Source of the DNA: W11650 sp963545585
GTDB lineage: Bacteria; Bacillota; Clostridia; Lachnospirales; Vallitaleaceae
NCBI GenBank assembly: GCA_963545585.1
Contig: CAUUKX010000030.1
Location: forward strand, 1 to 21,615
Direction: 5' to 3'
Length of the DNA: 21,615 nt
Shown here in pieces: positions 21,582-21,615 of the stretch (positions within the stretch are counted from its first letter, which is position 1; each line of letters starts with the position of its first letter). The notes below the pieces were generated by a model, which saw only the letters and a list, made by a program, of their open reading frames with translations, was not told the origin of the DNA and searched no databases. The translations under genes and the position numbers were made by a program.

Positions 21582-21615
21582 CCACTCAAAAAAGGGGAAA
21601 AAAGGAAGTGGAAAT

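Overview
The window looks like a chromosomal flagellar glycosylation and filament locus from a motile anaerobic Firmicute, probably class Clostridia. The clues are strong AGGAGG-type ribosome sites, short flagellins lacking an outer domain, sigma-28/sigma-D type promoters, an Rpn/transposase_31 protein with a Gly-Arg-Glu-Glu-Gly tail, and homologues typical of clostridial surface-glycan islands. Species cannot be named from sequence alone.

Layout. (a) 1-507 is gene-free repeat DNA: a 14-bp tandem repeat, then two full copies and a partial third copy of a 158-172 bp unit, each carrying a long dyad whose stem is kept by compensatory changes. (b) 543-2082 holds a PglC-type initiating phosphoglycosyl transferase and a sugar-nucleotide reductase/epimerase, probably the tail of a surface polysaccharide cluster. 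(c) 2200-4643 holds a Maf-family flagellin glycosyltransferase (DUF115/MptE-like) translationally coupled to an unknown helical protein, with a possible sigma-28 promoter in front. (d) 4882-14646 is a complete GDP-route legionaminic acid set, with genes in the order legB, legC, ptmE, legH, legI, legG, legF. A NodB-type deacetylase and a formyltransferase sit between legG and legF. Two modular hairpin elements with matching inverted termini flank legB. (e) 14700-15653, minus strand, is an Rpn-family PD-(D/E)XK nuclease with a well-placed internal start that could give a separate 70-residue C-terminal protein. (f) 15834-21322 is the late flagellar block: flaG, fliD, a coiled-coil putative chaperone, and three tandem near-identical flagellin genes.

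How it fits together. PtmE would make GDP-glucosamine, which housekeeping GlmU acetylates. LegB, LegC and LegH build the 2,4-diacetamido-trideoxy sugar, LegG epimerises and releases it, LegI condenses it with phosphoenolpyruvate, and LegF activates the product as CMP-legionaminate. Maf would then transfer it to Ser/Thr of the flagellins made downstream. The inserted deacetylase/formyltransferase pair suggests that an N-acetyl group is exchanged for N-formyl, which would be an unusual variant; this is inference.

Regulation visible in the sequence: sigma-28-like boxes precede flaG and flagellins 1 and 2, a decayed one precedes flagellin 3, and one may precede maf. Small hairpins presenting GGA in the loop lie in the leaders of flaG and all three flagellins and resemble CsrA sites. 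Flagellin 3 is a mosaic of flagellins 1 and 2, a mark of gene conversion.
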